Counted from the stretch's first letter, positions 50,182-59,089 are shown. The stretch: DNA of 64,000 nt from a bacterium (GCA_029990205.1 JAPEKQ010000008.1:35448-99447), one strand, 5' to 3'. A program made the numbers and translations. Notes: generated by a model not told the origin, from the letters alone.

Positions 50182-51318
50182 CTACCAGATGTGTCCGTCC
50201 TCCGAGACGTGAAGCACCCCACCGTCGCGGCCGGTCAGGATACCCTCGAAGGTCCACGGTGTCACATGGATCGCCGGCGGCCAGGGCGCCCCCTCGAATG
50301 GCGCGCCCTCGAGACCGAGTTCGACGAGGTCTCGGGAGTACCGGCCGTGCCGACCGTGGAACGTCCGCTGTGCGTAGTAGAGTTCCATGAGCGCCGAGCG
50401 CGTCGCCAGGTGCGTGGGCAGCACTGCCGTCTCGACCCGCGTCCCGGCGGACGTCGACGAGAACGACACGACGCCCCACATCTCCGGGTAGTGCATGTTC
50501 ACGAGCCCCTGCGGCGACCAGACCCAGTTGTCCTCGGGGAGATTCTCACCGGTCTCTGGATCCACCGACTTGACGTAGTCGCCGTCGAGGACGTTGGTCC
50601 GCCACTCCACGCGCGAAAAGTTGACGCGCCACGCGTCTCCCGGCTCCGGCGGGCAGGGACCGTGCGCGCACTCCTCGAGGACCTTCCAGGGAATGGCGAT
50701 CTCCATCGTCCACCCCGCGTCCTCGTCCGACGGATCGTTCAACGTCCCGTCGACGCTCACGCCCGTGAGAAGCCCCTGGATGTCCCACGAATCGATCGCG
50801 GTGCCGCCGTCCCGGTACGGCTTCGTGAGCAGGAGGTCCCACTCGGTCTCAAAGGCGTTCACCTCGAGTTCGTAGTACTCGTGCGTGTCGCCGTCGGGGT
50901 CGATGAAGACCTCGAAGTCGTTGTCGTAGAAGATGACCGCGTCGCGGTCGGTGAGCTTCGCCCAGACGTGCGGTTCCTCCATCCAGGCGGCGACATAGAA
51001 GTACTCGTCGTCCCAGAGCATCGCGGCGCGGGTCTCGAATCGCGGAGCGGGGAACCCGTCCCCCTGAATGTCGATGAAGAGCTCGGTCCGCGCGACATCC
51101 ACCCACGCACCCTCATCGAGCACTCCGTCAATGACGAGCGGATCGCACGCGCGCTGGCAGACATAGGTCCGCGGCGCACAATCGATGGACGGTGCGGGGA
51201 ACTCGTAATCCTGGTCGCGGTGCATGCCGTGCGCGTAGGCGCCGGCCGCTACCAGGGCGAGCGCGAGGAGCGTGAGCGCCGGCGCGAACAGACGCAGGGA
51301 CATGCCTCGAGTCGTCAC
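50182..51318 (-). CDS. Secreted CBM9-like carbohydrate-binding protein
   Basis: A 378-residue exported protein. A signal peptide (LRLFAPALTLLALALVAAGAYA) is followed by a family 9 carbohydrate-binding-like domain (about 60-245): IDGVLDEGAWVDVARTELFID, RAAMLWDDEYFYVAAWMEEP, NDFEVFIDPDGDTHEYYELE, GWTMEIAIPWKVL and WRVNFSRVEWR. The C-terminal 130 residues are not recognised. The CxxxC pairs near the mature N-terminus may be disulfides. It could bind released glycans at the cell surface for the symporter. The start is GTG 51318 with GGAGG 9 bases upstream; an internal ATG at 51303 is also possible. Confidence 0.88.
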   Translation of the reverse strand: MTTRGMSLRLFAPALTLLALALVAAGAYAHGMHRDQDYEFPAPSIDCAPRTYVCQRACDPLVIDGVLDEGAWVDVARTELFIDIQGDGFPAPRFETRAAMLWDDEYFYVAAWMEEPHVWAKLTDRDAVIFYDNDFEVFIDPDGDTHEYYELEVNAFETEWDLLLTKPYRDGGTAIDSWDIQGLLTGVSVDGTLNDPSDEDAGWTMEIAIPWKVLEECAHGPCPPEPGDAWRVNFSRVEWRTNVLDGDYVKSVDPETGENLPEDNWVWSPQGLVNMHYPEMWGVVSFSSTSAGTRVETAVLPTHLATRSALMELYYAQRTFHGRHGRYSRDLVELGLEGAPFEGAPWPPAIHVTPWTFEGILTGRDGGVLHVSEDGHIW

Positions 51319-51403
51319 GTCTACATCCTCCGGCTCGTGTGTCAGCCGATGTCAAGCGTGTGAGAGATCACGGGCTCCACCCCGGCGCCCGCGGCAGACT
51401 CTG

Positions 51404-51409
51404 AGTATA
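51404..51409 (-). promoter_or_regulatory. Possible -10 element upstream of the CBM9 gene
   Basis: TATACT on the minus strand (51409-51404) is the only AT-rich hexamer in the 113-base gap, about 85 bases before the CBM9 gene. No good -35 hexamer is present at the right distance, so this is weak. Confidence 0.25.
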
Positions 51410-51431
51410 CACGATGTTCCTCCCGGCGGGG

Positions 51432-53906
51432 CTACGCGTGACGGAAGACGACCAGTCCGTCGGAGGCCGTGCGACATGCAGACATGGCGCCGTGTACGGC
51501 GGTCTCGCGGTCGGCCGCCACGCCGCGGCGCGCTGTGCGGCAGTCGCCCCACCGTACGGAGAACCGGAACTCGTGGAACCCGCCGAGCGAGGCGGCGAAG
51601 TTCGTCTCCCAGAAGTTGTTCATCAGCCACGCATAGAGGCGACACGGATCATCGGCAAGCCGCGGGTCCCCGGCCAGCAGGCGTTCCCCGAACGCGAGCG
51701 GTCCGACCTGGAGCAGATGACAGTCGGGCATCGCCACGGCAACCCCCATCCCACCGCCGGCGCCGGGTCCCTCACCGTCGCTCACGAGCGCGAACCCGTC
51801 GTCGACGGCGTAGTAGTCGGTGAGCGTTCCTGGGATCTGGTCGATCCGCGGCCGGACGGCCGCCCCGACCTCCACCGCGCCGGCCTTCGCGAGCCAGAGC
51901 TGTTCGTTCGCACCGGCGCAGAACGGAAGCGAGAGGTAGACGTTCTCGGGCTCCCAGACGCTGTCCTTGTGAAGTCGGACCGTGACGTCGACTCGCGGCT
52001 CATCCTCGTAGGCTGCGAGTTCGAGCAGGAAGAGGCTGGCGCCCGCGACCCCGTAGTCGAGCGTCACGCTCGAGACGACCGGCCCGACCGTTCGCGCCTC
52101 CTCGCCGATGAGACACCCGGCGCTCCGCATGACGTTCTCGCCCTTGCGGTTGAGACCCATCGCCCCGCGGACGCTGCACGCCTCGCCGCGACCGTGCATC
52201 GGCGTGACCTCGTAGACCGGTGTGAACGCCCCATGCGCGCGGTCCGCGCGCAGCAGGTCGGCGCCGGTCGACCGGTCCATCCACCGGACGACACCGTCAC
52301 CGGGGACCCATTCGATGCGGACGTGCCCGGTCTCGAGGAAGCCGGTTCCCGCTCCCCTGCTCTGCCTGCCCCCCGCATCACCACCATCCCCCGGCTCGAC
52401 GGCGAGCTCGCGTCGCTCACCCGGGCCAAGATCGAGCCAGACGAGGTACTCGCCCCCCATCGGAGCGTACGCGAGCTGCGAGCGCATCGTCTCCCCGCTC
52501 GATGCGTCCACCACGCGCCCCCCGCGGTCGAGTCCCAGTTCGTTGAACTCGTAGTGGCCGACCGGGAGCCGCGCCACACCGCTGACACGGTACTCGAACG
52601 GGTTGATGACGGTGTAGCGAAGCGGGACACCAACGGCCAGCCCGGCCGCGCCCAAACGCTCGAGCTCGTCGTCCTCGAGCCCGATGACCGCATCGTGCGC
52701 CGACGCCGCGTACGCCTGCTTGCGACCCGAGATTGACGAGACGAGCGGGTGCCACGGGTCGGACATCGCGTTGGAGTGACTGAAGGTGTGCTCCGAGTAG
52801 AGAAGGAGATCGTCGATGACGCGGCGCTCCAGTTCACGGTCATGCTGCGTTCCGGCGCGGTCGCGGTTGCCCGCGTCACCGACGCAGCTCAGCGCGCGCA
52901 CACGCCGCAACCTCCGCTGCGCCTCGCGCGTCAGCCTCGTGCCCGTCGGGTTCCCGCCGGGGCCGTCGGACCACCAGTCGGGCCAGTCCCCGCGACAGGT
53001 CGGAAGCTCGATCTCCATCTTCCCGATCTCGGCTCGCAGCTCCGCGAAGAACCCGGAGAGCGACATCATCTCAATGCGGCAGACATCCTCGTGTTCGGCG
53101 TTCCAGCGCTCGATCATGTCCACGATGCGCGCCGACGGCGGACCGTTGTCGGTCCGAAGCCCCGACACCATGACCGGGACGATATCGAGCTCGTACCCGC
53201 GCTCCCGAAGTCCGGCGAGGTACCTCGGGATGCGCAGCTCGGCCACGCCCCAGTGGTCGTGGTGGATCATCTCCGCGTCGCACTCGTCCTTCGTCAGATA
53301 GGACGCGGCGGCGCCCGGGGCGAGACCCAGTTCATTCCCGAAGTGGTAGTGCTCGCCACTCCACACCAGCACGCGCCCGCCCGACGGAGTCTCCCACCAG
53401 AAGGGAATCTGTGTCCTGCCGAGCGGGTACATCCCGTGATGCGTGTGGACGCACGAAAAGAGGTTCGTCACGCCGCCCGCGAGCATCGCCTCCGGGTACC
53501 CCCAGCCGTACCCGTTGATATCGGCCGTCATCGCGGAGTCCACCGAAACACCCAGCTCCGTCCCGAGGTCACGGGCGCGCCGGAACGACTCGAGAAGCAG
53601 CTCGTAGCCGATGAGCTCATTGAAGTTGAGATAGCTCGCGGAGATCCCGATCGACCCGTCGCGGACGGCGCACGCGAAGCGCTCGCGTTCATCGCCACTC
53701 GCAGCGGCCAGGAACCGCTCCGTGCCCCAGAGGGACTCGCATGTCCACACGAATCCGTCAAAGACGGGCCCCCGCCTGTCGGCCGTGTTCTTGGCGATGG
53801 CGAGGGCCTGTCGAATGAAGTCCACATGGCGCCGTTCGATGCGGCTCTGCAGATCGGTGTAACCGATGTCGGTGTGCGAGTGATGGATGACGCAGAGCTT
53901 CGTCAC
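51432..53906 (-). CDS. GH38-like glycoside hydrolase (DUF5054-type)
   Basis: An 824-residue protein related to family 38 mannosidases but distinct from the one at 44127-46934. The metal-binding N-terminus reads KLCVIHHSHTDIGYTDLQSR, the equivalent of HTHWD. The region VDSAMTADINGYGWGYPEAM near residue 130 supplies the probable nucleophile Asp. LFSCVHTHHGMYPLGRTQIPFWWETPSG and LVSSISGRKQAYA follow, then beta-rich C-terminal domains. No signal peptide is seen. It is the first sugar-hydrolase gene of the locus and starts 7 bases after a small membrane-protein gene. Activity on alpha-mannosides is likely but the exact linkage is unknown. Confidence 0.88.
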   Translation of the reverse strand: MTKLCVIHHSHTDIGYTDLQSRIERRHVDFIRQALAIAKNTADRRGPVFDGFVWTCESLWGTERFLAAASGDERERFACAVRDGSIGISASYLNFNELIGYELLLESFRRARDLGTELGVSVDSAMTADINGYGWGYPEAMLAGGVTNLFSCVHTHHGMYPLGRTQIPFWWETPSGGRVLVWSGEHYHFGNELGLAPGAAASYLTKDECDAEMIHHDHWGVAELRIPRYLAGLRERGYELDIVPVMVSGLRTDNGPPSARIVDMIERWNAEHEDVCRIEMMSLSGFFAELRAEIGKMEIELPTCRGDWPDWWSDGPGGNPTGTRLTREAQRRLRRVRALSCVGDAGNRDRAGTQHDRELERRVIDDLLLYSEHTFSHSNAMSDPWHPLVSSISGRKQAYAASAHDAVIGLEDDELERLGAAGLAVGVPLRYTVINPFEYRVSGVARLPVGHYEFNELGLDRGGRVVDASSGETMRSQLAYAPMGGEYLVWLDLGPGERRELAVEPGDGGDAGGRQSRGAGTGFLETGHVRIEWVPGDGVVRWMDRSTGADLLRADRAHGAFTPVYEVTPMHGRGEACSVRGAMGLNRKGENVMRSAGCLIGEEARTVGPVVSSVTLDYGVAGASLFLLELAAYEDEPRVDVTVRLHKDSVWEPENVYLSLPFCAGANEQLWLAKAGAVEVGAAVRPRIDQIPGTLTDYYAVDDGFALVSDGEGPGAGGGMGVAVAMPDCHLLQVGPLAFGERLLAGDPRLADDPCRLYAWLMNNFWETNFAASLGGFHEFRFSVRWGDCRTARRGVAADRETAVHGAMSACRTASDGLVVFRHA

Positions 53907-53913
53907 GTCGCTC

Positions 53914-54258
53914 CTACTCCCGATTGCCCAGGAACCAGTTGGCGATCCAGCTGAAGACCGTGATGATGAGCGCCCCGAGGAACGCGGAGGCGAACCCGAA
54001 GATCGTCATTCCCGGCAGGATCGCGGCGACGAGCGCGAGCAGGATCGCGTTGATCACGAGCAGGAAGAGCCCCAGCGTGAGCACCGTCAGCGGCAGCGTC
54101 ATGAAGACGAACACTGGCCGCACGATCGCGTTGATGACGCCGAGGATGAGCGCCGCGAGCAGCACCGTGCCGAAGCCCGAGACGCCGATGCCGGAGACCA
54201 GTGTCGCCGCCAGCCAGATTCCGACCATCGTGATGAGAAGCCTCCCGAGAAAACGCAT
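53914..54258 (-). CDS. Four-helix membrane protein, phage holin family 4-like
   Basis: A 114-residue very hydrophobic protein of the Mycobacteriophage-holin-like (DUF360/YvlD) group. Helices are LLITMVGIWLAATLVSGIGV, TVLLAALILGVINAIVRPVFVF with the hallmark NAIVRP, LTVLTLGLFLLVINAILLALVA and AFLGALIITVFSWIANWFLG. Despite the name these are chromosomal proteins of unknown function, not lysis proteins. The ATG at 54258 has AAGGAGGGG just upstream. It lies in a run of closely spaced genes. Confidence 0.9.
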   Translation of the reverse strand: MRFLGRLLITMVGIWLAATLVSGIGVSGFGTVLLAALILGVINAIVRPVFVFMTLPLTVLTLGLFLLVINAILLALVAAILPGMTIFGFASAFLGALIITVFSWIANWFLGNRE

Positions 54259-54272
54259 TGTCCCCTCCTTGC

Positions 54273-54803
54273 TCAGGGCCGCCGCCACGCGTCGGTGCCG
54301 CGGACAGCGAGAATCTCGCCGAGATACGAACGATGGTAGTCCTTGTCAGGGTAGCTCTCGTCGATGCTCGGGTCGACGAACCGCGCAGGATCGAAGTCGT
54401 GCCAGTAGATGGTCCTGCACTCGATGATGAGCTCGGCCTCCGCGAACCCGGGCGCAGGGATCTCGTCGGAGGCGATCGGCGTCAGACCGGCCTCGGTGAT
54501 CTTGTCACCGTCGCGCCCGGACTTCGTCCCGAGGAGCTGGAGCGCCTTGCGATGCTCCTCCGGGAACGCCGTCAGCGTGAACGTCCCGTGCTCCTCCATG
54601 AACCCGTAGGTGTGACGCACGGGACGAACGACGGTCTCGACCACCGGCCGGTTCCACATCGCGCCCAGCGTCCCCCACCCTACGGTCATCGTGTTGAACT
54701 CACCCTTCTCGAAATCGCCGGCCGTCAGAAGAAGCCACTTCGAGAGCCAGAGCCTGCTCGGGTTGACCACGAGCTCCGCCGGCGGGATCAGGTCACGTGT
54801 CAT
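54273..54803 (-). CDS. Flavin reductase-like (FMN-binding split-barrel) protein
   Basis: A 176-residue protein of the flavin-reductase-like split-barrel family. It shows KWLLLTAGDFEKGEFNTMTVGWGTLGAMWNRPVV, which binds the flavin phosphate and ring, then FTLTAFPEEHRKALQLLGTKSGRDGDK and ELIIECRTIYWHDFDP. The GTKSGRDGDK segment is common in a clade annotated flavin reductase family protein. The electron donor and partner are unknown. The ATG overlaps the Smr gene's stop by 4 bases. Confidence 0.88.
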   Translation of the reverse strand: MTRDLIPPAELVVNPSRLWLSKWLLLTAGDFEKGEFNTMTVGWGTLGAMWNRPVVETVVRPVRHTYGFMEEHGTFTLTAFPEEHRKALQLLGTKSGRDGDKITEAGLTPIASDEIPAPGFAEAELIIECRTIYWHDFDPARFVDPSIDESYPDKDYHRSYLGEILAVRGTDAWRRP

Positions 54804-55084
54804 GCGTCTCTCTCCTCTTCTCTGGTCATCGGTCTGAGTTCTACGACCGTCGCGCCCCAGCCACCCGCGTCACGCGCGAGACGGAACGAGACGACCTCGT
54901 CCATCCGCCCCAGGATCGCGTGGGCCGTCTCGCGGAGCGCCCCGGTCCCCTTCCCGTGGATGATGCGGATGCCGAAGATGCCATGTCTGCGACACTCGGC
55001 GATGTAATCGGGCACGAGTGTCTTCACGTCGGACGGACGGAAGCTGTGGAGATCGAGGGTCCCATCGATCGGCATCTCGAACAT
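54800..55084 (-). CDS. Stand-alone Smr-domain protein
   Basis: A 94-residue Smr (small MutS-related) domain. The two motifs are LDLHSFRPSDVKTLVPDYI (LDLHG-type) and IFGIRIIHGKGTGALRETAH (HGKGxGxLR). Smr domains bind and nick nucleic acids and are fused to MutS2 in many bacteria; stand-alone forms are common. The motif LDLHSF rather than LDLHG keeps the key DxH. It overlaps the flavin-reductase start by 4 bases. Confidence 0.92.
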   Translation of the reverse strand: MFEMPIDGTLDLHSFRPSDVKTLVPDYIAECRRHGIFGIRIIHGKGTGALRETAHAILGRMDEVVSFRLARDAGGWGATVVELRPMTREEERDA

Positions 55085-55101
55085 GGGCGGCTCCCTGAGC
55101 G

Positions 55102-55305
55102 TCAGTCCCCGCTGCCACCGCGTCTGTCAACGAGGAGCTCGCCGCCGACCCCGACGTTCTGCGACTGGTGCTCCCGGATGAGGACGACGATGTGCGAAGC
55201 GTCGAGACCGAACACCTCAGCGGCCACGCCGGTCATCCCTCGAACCAGCGAGCGGCGCTTCTCGATATCGGCAATGGGAGGACCGTCAACGGTGATGGTG
55301 GGCAT
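55102..55305 (-). CDS. 4-oxalocrotonate tautomerase-family protein
   Basis: A 67-residue tautomerase with the catalytic Pro right after the initiator Met (MPTITVDGPPIADIEKRR). The chain continues with LVRGMTGVAAEVFGLDASHIVVLIRE and NVGVGGELLVDRR, in normal register for the small homohexameric enzymes. A GGAGG site precedes the ATG. The physiological substrate is unknown; it is the first gene of a tightly spaced run ending at the GH38-like gene. Confidence 0.9.
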   Translation of the reverse strand: MPTITVDGPPIADIEKRRSLVRGMTGVAAEVFGLDASHIVVLIREHQSQNVGVGGELLVDRRGGSGD

Positions 55306-55491
55306 GCTCACCTCCAGAGTGTCTGATGAGGCGCGAGAGTCCGTTCCGCAACCGTGCCACACGATGCCCCTCGATTCAAGCCCGCTCCACCACTCTCCCC
55401 CGCTCCCGCAGCACCCGCCCGCTCCCGCAGCAGTACGCCGCGCTCCACCCTCGTGCCCGTCCGGCGCGGTCCCCGGCTTCACCACATGAGA

Positions 55492-55519
55492 ACGGGCCCC
55501 CTCGCTCGAGGGAGCCCGT
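55492..55519 (-). terminator. Hairpin after the Tricorn-like gene, probable terminator
   Basis: A 12-base stem with one mismatch (55492-55503 with 55508-55519) and a 4-base loop, followed on the minus strand by TTCTC. It lies 65 bases after the Tricorn-like stop. The T-run is weak. Confidence 0.6.
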
Positions 55520-55584
55520 CCTTGAGTCTACCTGTCAGACGCGCCCCGGTGGCCCATTGGCCCCCGGCGGCGCCTGCGTATCCG

Positions 55585-58500
55585 CTACCAGTCGCCCTCC
55601 GGGATGCCCATGCCGCTCCGGTTCGGGAACGCCGGCTGGTCGGGATGACTGATCGGGTTCCTGGAGAGCTCATCGAGCATGTGCTCGATGGCCGCGTCGA
55701 GCTGCGGGTCACCGCCGTCGACCATCAGCGCCGGGTCGTCCACGACCTCGATGTCAGGCGCGACGCCGTAGCCCTCGATGCCCCACGTCCCGTCGAGGTC
55801 GACGAACGCGAAGGTCGGCACCGTGCAGTAGCCGCCGTCGATGAGACCCGGGTTGCCGGAGATACCGACCAGGCCGCCCCACGTCCGCGTGCCGACGAGC
55901 TTGCCGGCGCCCAGCTGACGGAAGATGTAGGGGAAGCTGTCGCCGCCGGAACCCGCGGACTCGTTGACGAGCAGACACACCGGACCCGGCCTGCCGAACT
56001 CGGGCGAGTGGTCCATCTCGCGCTGGTTCTGGTGCGTCCAGTAGTTCACGACCGGCTGGCTGACCATCCGGACGAACGGGTACGGGCTCTGCCCGCCGCC
56101 GTTCCAGCGCTCGTCGACGATGAGCGCGTCGTACTGACGCGCGTTCTCGAACTGGCGCCTCAGATCGTTCGCTCCGTGCCGCCCGGTGTCCGGAACATAG
56201 GCGTAGCCGACACGCCCGTCGCTCTGCTTCTCGACGTAGGCGCGGCACTTCTCGATCCACGCGCGGTACTTGAGGTCACGCTCGCTGCCCATCAGCTCCA
56301 GCACGATCTCGCGCGCGTCGTCATCGATCTTCGACTTCTCGCTGACGGTGAGGGTGATGGTCATCCCCGCGAGCCCCTGGAAGGCCGCCCACGGGTCCTT
56401 GTCCGTGTTGATCGGGACGCCGTTGACGGCGAGAACGTAGTCGCCGACCTTGACGTCCACACCGGGCTGACTCAGCGGTCCCTTGGCGTCGCCGTCCCAC
56501 GTCGCACCCTCGAAGATCCGGGAGATCCGGTACGCGCCACCGTCGAGCTCGTACTCGCACCCGAGCAGACCGACGGAGACGCTCGGCGTATCCTCGTACA
56601 CCTCGCCACCCATGTAGTAGGCGTGACCGACGTTGAGCTCGCCGATCATCTCACCGATGACGTACGAGAGATCGACGCGCGAGCCACAGTGCTCGATCAT
56701 CGGCGAGTAATCATCCCACACGCCGTCCCAGTCGACGCCGTGGAGGTTGTCCGCGTAGAAGTAGTACTTGTAGATCCGCCACGCGTCACGGAGGACCTGA
56801 CGCCACTCGACCCGGGGATCGATCTCGACCAGCATGCCGCCGGTCGGGACCGTATCGTCCCAGCTCTGGCCGGCGGCCGCATCGATGATCGCCATCCCGC
56901 GATCGCCCCAGACGCCGAGCTTGTTGCCGTCGCCCGACATCACGACGCCGTAGCAGCTGGAGAGGATCTCCTGCTCCATCTCGTCCTCGTTCTCGATGTC
57001 CACGAGGATGAGCGAGTTGCCGCTCCGCGTGCAGATCAGCTGACCGGACGCGTTCACCATGAGGTTGTAGAAGCCGCCACGCTCGACAGGGAGCAGAATG
57101 GCGCGTCGCTCGAAGCCCTCGAAGTCGATCTCGATGCGCTCCTCTTCTTCAGCGTCCTCGTCGCCCTCATCCTCTTCGGCGTCCTCATCCCCGTCCTCGT
57201 CCTCGCCCTCGTCGTCGGCGTCCTCATCCTCCCACTCCTCGACATCGATCTCGGGAGCGAAGGGAGACGCGGTCTCGGCCGAGAGCGGCACAACGTAGAG
57301 ACGGTCCGTATCCTCGTAGATCCAGTCCCAGGTCGTGTCGTCGTACGAGCCCGTGCCGAAGTCGGAGTTGCTGGCGTAGTACAGGTAGGTGCCGTCGCGG
57401 TCGAACGTCGGCCACGTCACATCGAACGCGCCGCTCGTGACCTGGTGGGTCTCGTCGTTCTCGACGTCGTAGATGTACGCGACGTAGTTGCGGTTCGCGC
57501 CCGGGTGGTCGGCAAAGGCGATCCAGTTCGAGTCGCTCGACCAGCTGTAGTTCGAGCCGTGATATGAGTAGAACTTGTGGGCCTTGTGGGTTCGGCCGCC
57601 ATCGACGTCGTGGACATAGAGCGTGCCCGTGTTGTCGAAGAACGCGATCCGCTCGGAGTTCGGCGACCACGCGAGACCCTCAAGGTAGCCGTCACCATGG
57701 CTGGTGAGCTTCTTGGTCTCGCCCTTGCCGTCCGACTGCGTGATGTAGATCTCGTAGTCGTCGGTCTCGTCCGACGTGTACGCGATCCACTTGCCGTCGG
57801 GGCTCCAGCGCGGGTGCCGCTCGGCGATCCCGTTGGTGCGCGTCAGGTTCTGCGGCGTGCCGTTCTCGGCCGGGAGCGACCAGATGTCGCCTCGGGCCGA
57901 CACGACCGCGCGCATGCCCGTGCTCGATACATCGCCGTCGTCGATGAGCTCGGCGGCGTCGAAGATCTGCGGCATCACACGATGATGGTCACCGGGGATG
58001 CTGATCCTGACCGAGTGCGAACGCTCGCTCTCGAGGTCGAGGAGCATCAGCTCGGAACCGAGCTGGTAGACGATCTCGCCCTGCCCGTCAGGACCCGGGC
58101 CGATCGACGGCCACTTGACATCGTACTCGCCGTGCTCGGTGACCTGACGCGTGTCGCCGCTCTCGAGGTCGTAGACCCAGATGTTCAGCCGGTGATTGGA
58201 GCCGGCGTCGGAGAGGTAGTAGAGAAGGTCGCCGAACCACATCGGGATACTGTCGGTGCCGCCCCAGTCGGTGAGCTTGCGCGAGGTGTGGTCCTTGAGA
58301 TGGAAGAGCCACAGGTCGGACGCGCGCCCGCCCATGTACCGCTTCCACGTCGAGAAGTCGCGCGAGTACGGCGTGTAGGCAAGCCATTCGCCGTCGTCGC
58401 TGATGGCCGGGTTGAATCCGTAAGGGACCGGAAGCTTCTCGGGGATCCCGCCGTCCTCGTCGACCGTGAAGAGCTGATAGGCGTGCGGTGAGTCGCCGAG

Positions 58501-58893
58501 CCCGTAGGCTCCGAAGACGATATCGCCCTGCCGTGTCCAGCCGAACGGCAGTTCGCTCGACGGGTGGTGCGTCACGCGGAACGGGACTCCTCCGCCGACC
58601 GGAAGCGTGTAGATGTCGCTGTTCCCGTCGTAGTTGGCGCGGAACACGACGTGCTCTCCGTCCGCGCTGAAGCTCGGAAAGGTCTCGTACCCCTCGACGC
58701 TCGTCAGCCTCGTGGCGACGCCGCCCTCTCGGGGCGCCAGCCAGAGGTCGTTGGCGTATCGGAACACGATCTGTGTCTCGCTCACGTCGGGGTAGCGCAT
58801 CATCCCCGCATGAGGCTCAACTGCAGACGCCGCCGTCACAAGACACACGGCGGCGACAACGGACAGAAGTCCGACGAGAAGCATCCTCGGCAT
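55585..58893 (-). CDS. Secreted Tricorn-like protease (S41 family, beta-propeller, PDZ)
   Basis: An 1102-residue exported protein. After a signal peptide (about 1-23) come two beta-propellers built of WD/PD40-like repeats (IVFRYANDLWLAPREGGVA; HPRWSPDGKWIAYTSDETDDY). Residues about 545-582 are an extreme Asp/Glu stretch. A C1-type helical region (YKYYFYADNLHGVDWDGVW) leads to a PDZ domain near 788-855 and the S41 serine protease domain (LIVDERWNGGGQSPYPFVR, nucleophile Ser in SAGSGGDSFPYIFRQLG near 980, VGTRTWGGLVG). The order matches archaeal Tricorn, which is cytoplasmic; here a signal peptide is present. It trims peptides, perhaps those released by other proteases. Confidence 0.93.
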   Translation of the reverse strand: MPRMLLVGLLSVVAAVCLVTAASAVEPHAGMMRYPDVSETQIVFRYANDLWLAPREGGVATRLTSVEGYETFPSFSADGEHVVFRANYDGNSDIYTLPVGGGVPFRVTHHPSSELPFGWTRQGDIVFGAYGLGDSPHAYQLFTVDEDGGIPEKLPVPYGFNPAISDDGEWLAYTPYSRDFSTWKRYMGGRASDLWLFHLKDHTSRKLTDWGGTDSIPMWFGDLLYYLSDAGSNHRLNIWVYDLESGDTRQVTEHGEYDVKWPSIGPGPDGQGEIVYQLGSELMLLDLESERSHSVRISIPGDHHRVMPQIFDAAELIDDGDVSSTGMRAVVSARGDIWSLPAENGTPQNLTRTNGIAERHPRWSPDGKWIAYTSDETDDYEIYITQSDGKGETKKLTSHGDGYLEGLAWSPNSERIAFFDNTGTLYVHDVDGGRTHKAHKFYSYHGSNYSWSSDSNWIAFADHPGANRNYVAYIYDVENDETHQVTSGAFDVTWPTFDRDGTYLYYASNSDFGTGSYDDTTWDWIYEDTDRLYVVPLSAETASPFAPEIDVEEWEDEDADDEGEDEDGDEDAEEDEGDEDAEEEERIEIDFEGFERRAILLPVERGGFYNLMVNASGQLICTRSGNSLILVDIENEDEMEQEILSSCYGVVMSGDGNKLGVWGDRGMAIIDAAAGQSWDDTVPTGGMLVEIDPRVEWRQVLRDAWRIYKYYFYADNLHGVDWDGVWDDYSPMIEHCGSRVDLSYVIGEMIGELNVGHAYYMGGEVYEDTPSVSVGLLGCEYELDGGAYRISRIFEGATWDGDAKGPLSQPGVDVKVGDYVLAVNGVPINTDKDPWAAFQGLAGMTITLTVSEKSKIDDDAREIVLELMGSERDLKYRAWIEKCRAYVEKQSDGRVGYAYVPDTGRHGANDLRRQFENARQYDALIVDERWNGGGQSPYPFVRMVSQPVVNYWTHQNQREMDHSPEFGRPGPVCLLVNESAGSGGDSFPYIFRQLGAGKLVGTRTWGGLVGISGNPGLIDGGYCTVPTFAFVDLDGTWGIEGYGVAPDIEVVDDPALMVDGGDPQLDAAIEHMLDELSRNPISHPDQPAFPNRSGMGIPEGDW

Positions 58894-58950
58894 GCCAATC
58901 CCCCTCTAAGTAGGCGCGCCCTCAACGGCGCGCATCCCTGGTCAGCCAGT

Positions 58951-59058
58951 CTATTCGATGCAGGTCGCACCCTCCGGGTTGACCCGCCATTCACAGAAAT
59001 CGCACGCGGAGTGGAGGTGCTGCCGGCGGATCCGCTCCAGGTGGACGTTCTCCCCCAT
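58951..59058 (-). CDS. Possible 35-residue cysteine-containing small protein
   Basis: A short frame from ATG 59058 to TAG 58951, 31 bases after the ABC permease stop on the same strand. Its peptide has His14, His16, Cys19, Cys22 and Cys33 (CDFCEWRVNPEGATC), a possible metal site. The frame stays open upstream without a clear start. No good ribosome-binding site is seen. It could be a real microprotein or a chance frame; the cysteine pattern is the only reason to list it. Confidence 0.3.
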   Translation of the reverse strand: MGENVHLERIRRQHLHSACDFCEWRVNPEGATCIE

Positions 59059-59089
59059 CTCGGGCGCGCTGTACCCCGCTGAGTAGCGC

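Noticed and set aside
48091-51363. 1090-codon open frame on the plus strand
   Set aside because: It is antisense to the symporter and CBM9 genes, its translation is a charged repeat of RDDRE-like residues, and it lacks a ribosome-binding site or homology.
53914-54258. Holin-like gene as a prophage remnant
   Set aside because: The family is chromosomal and widespread; no phage structural, integrase or lysis genes are nearby.
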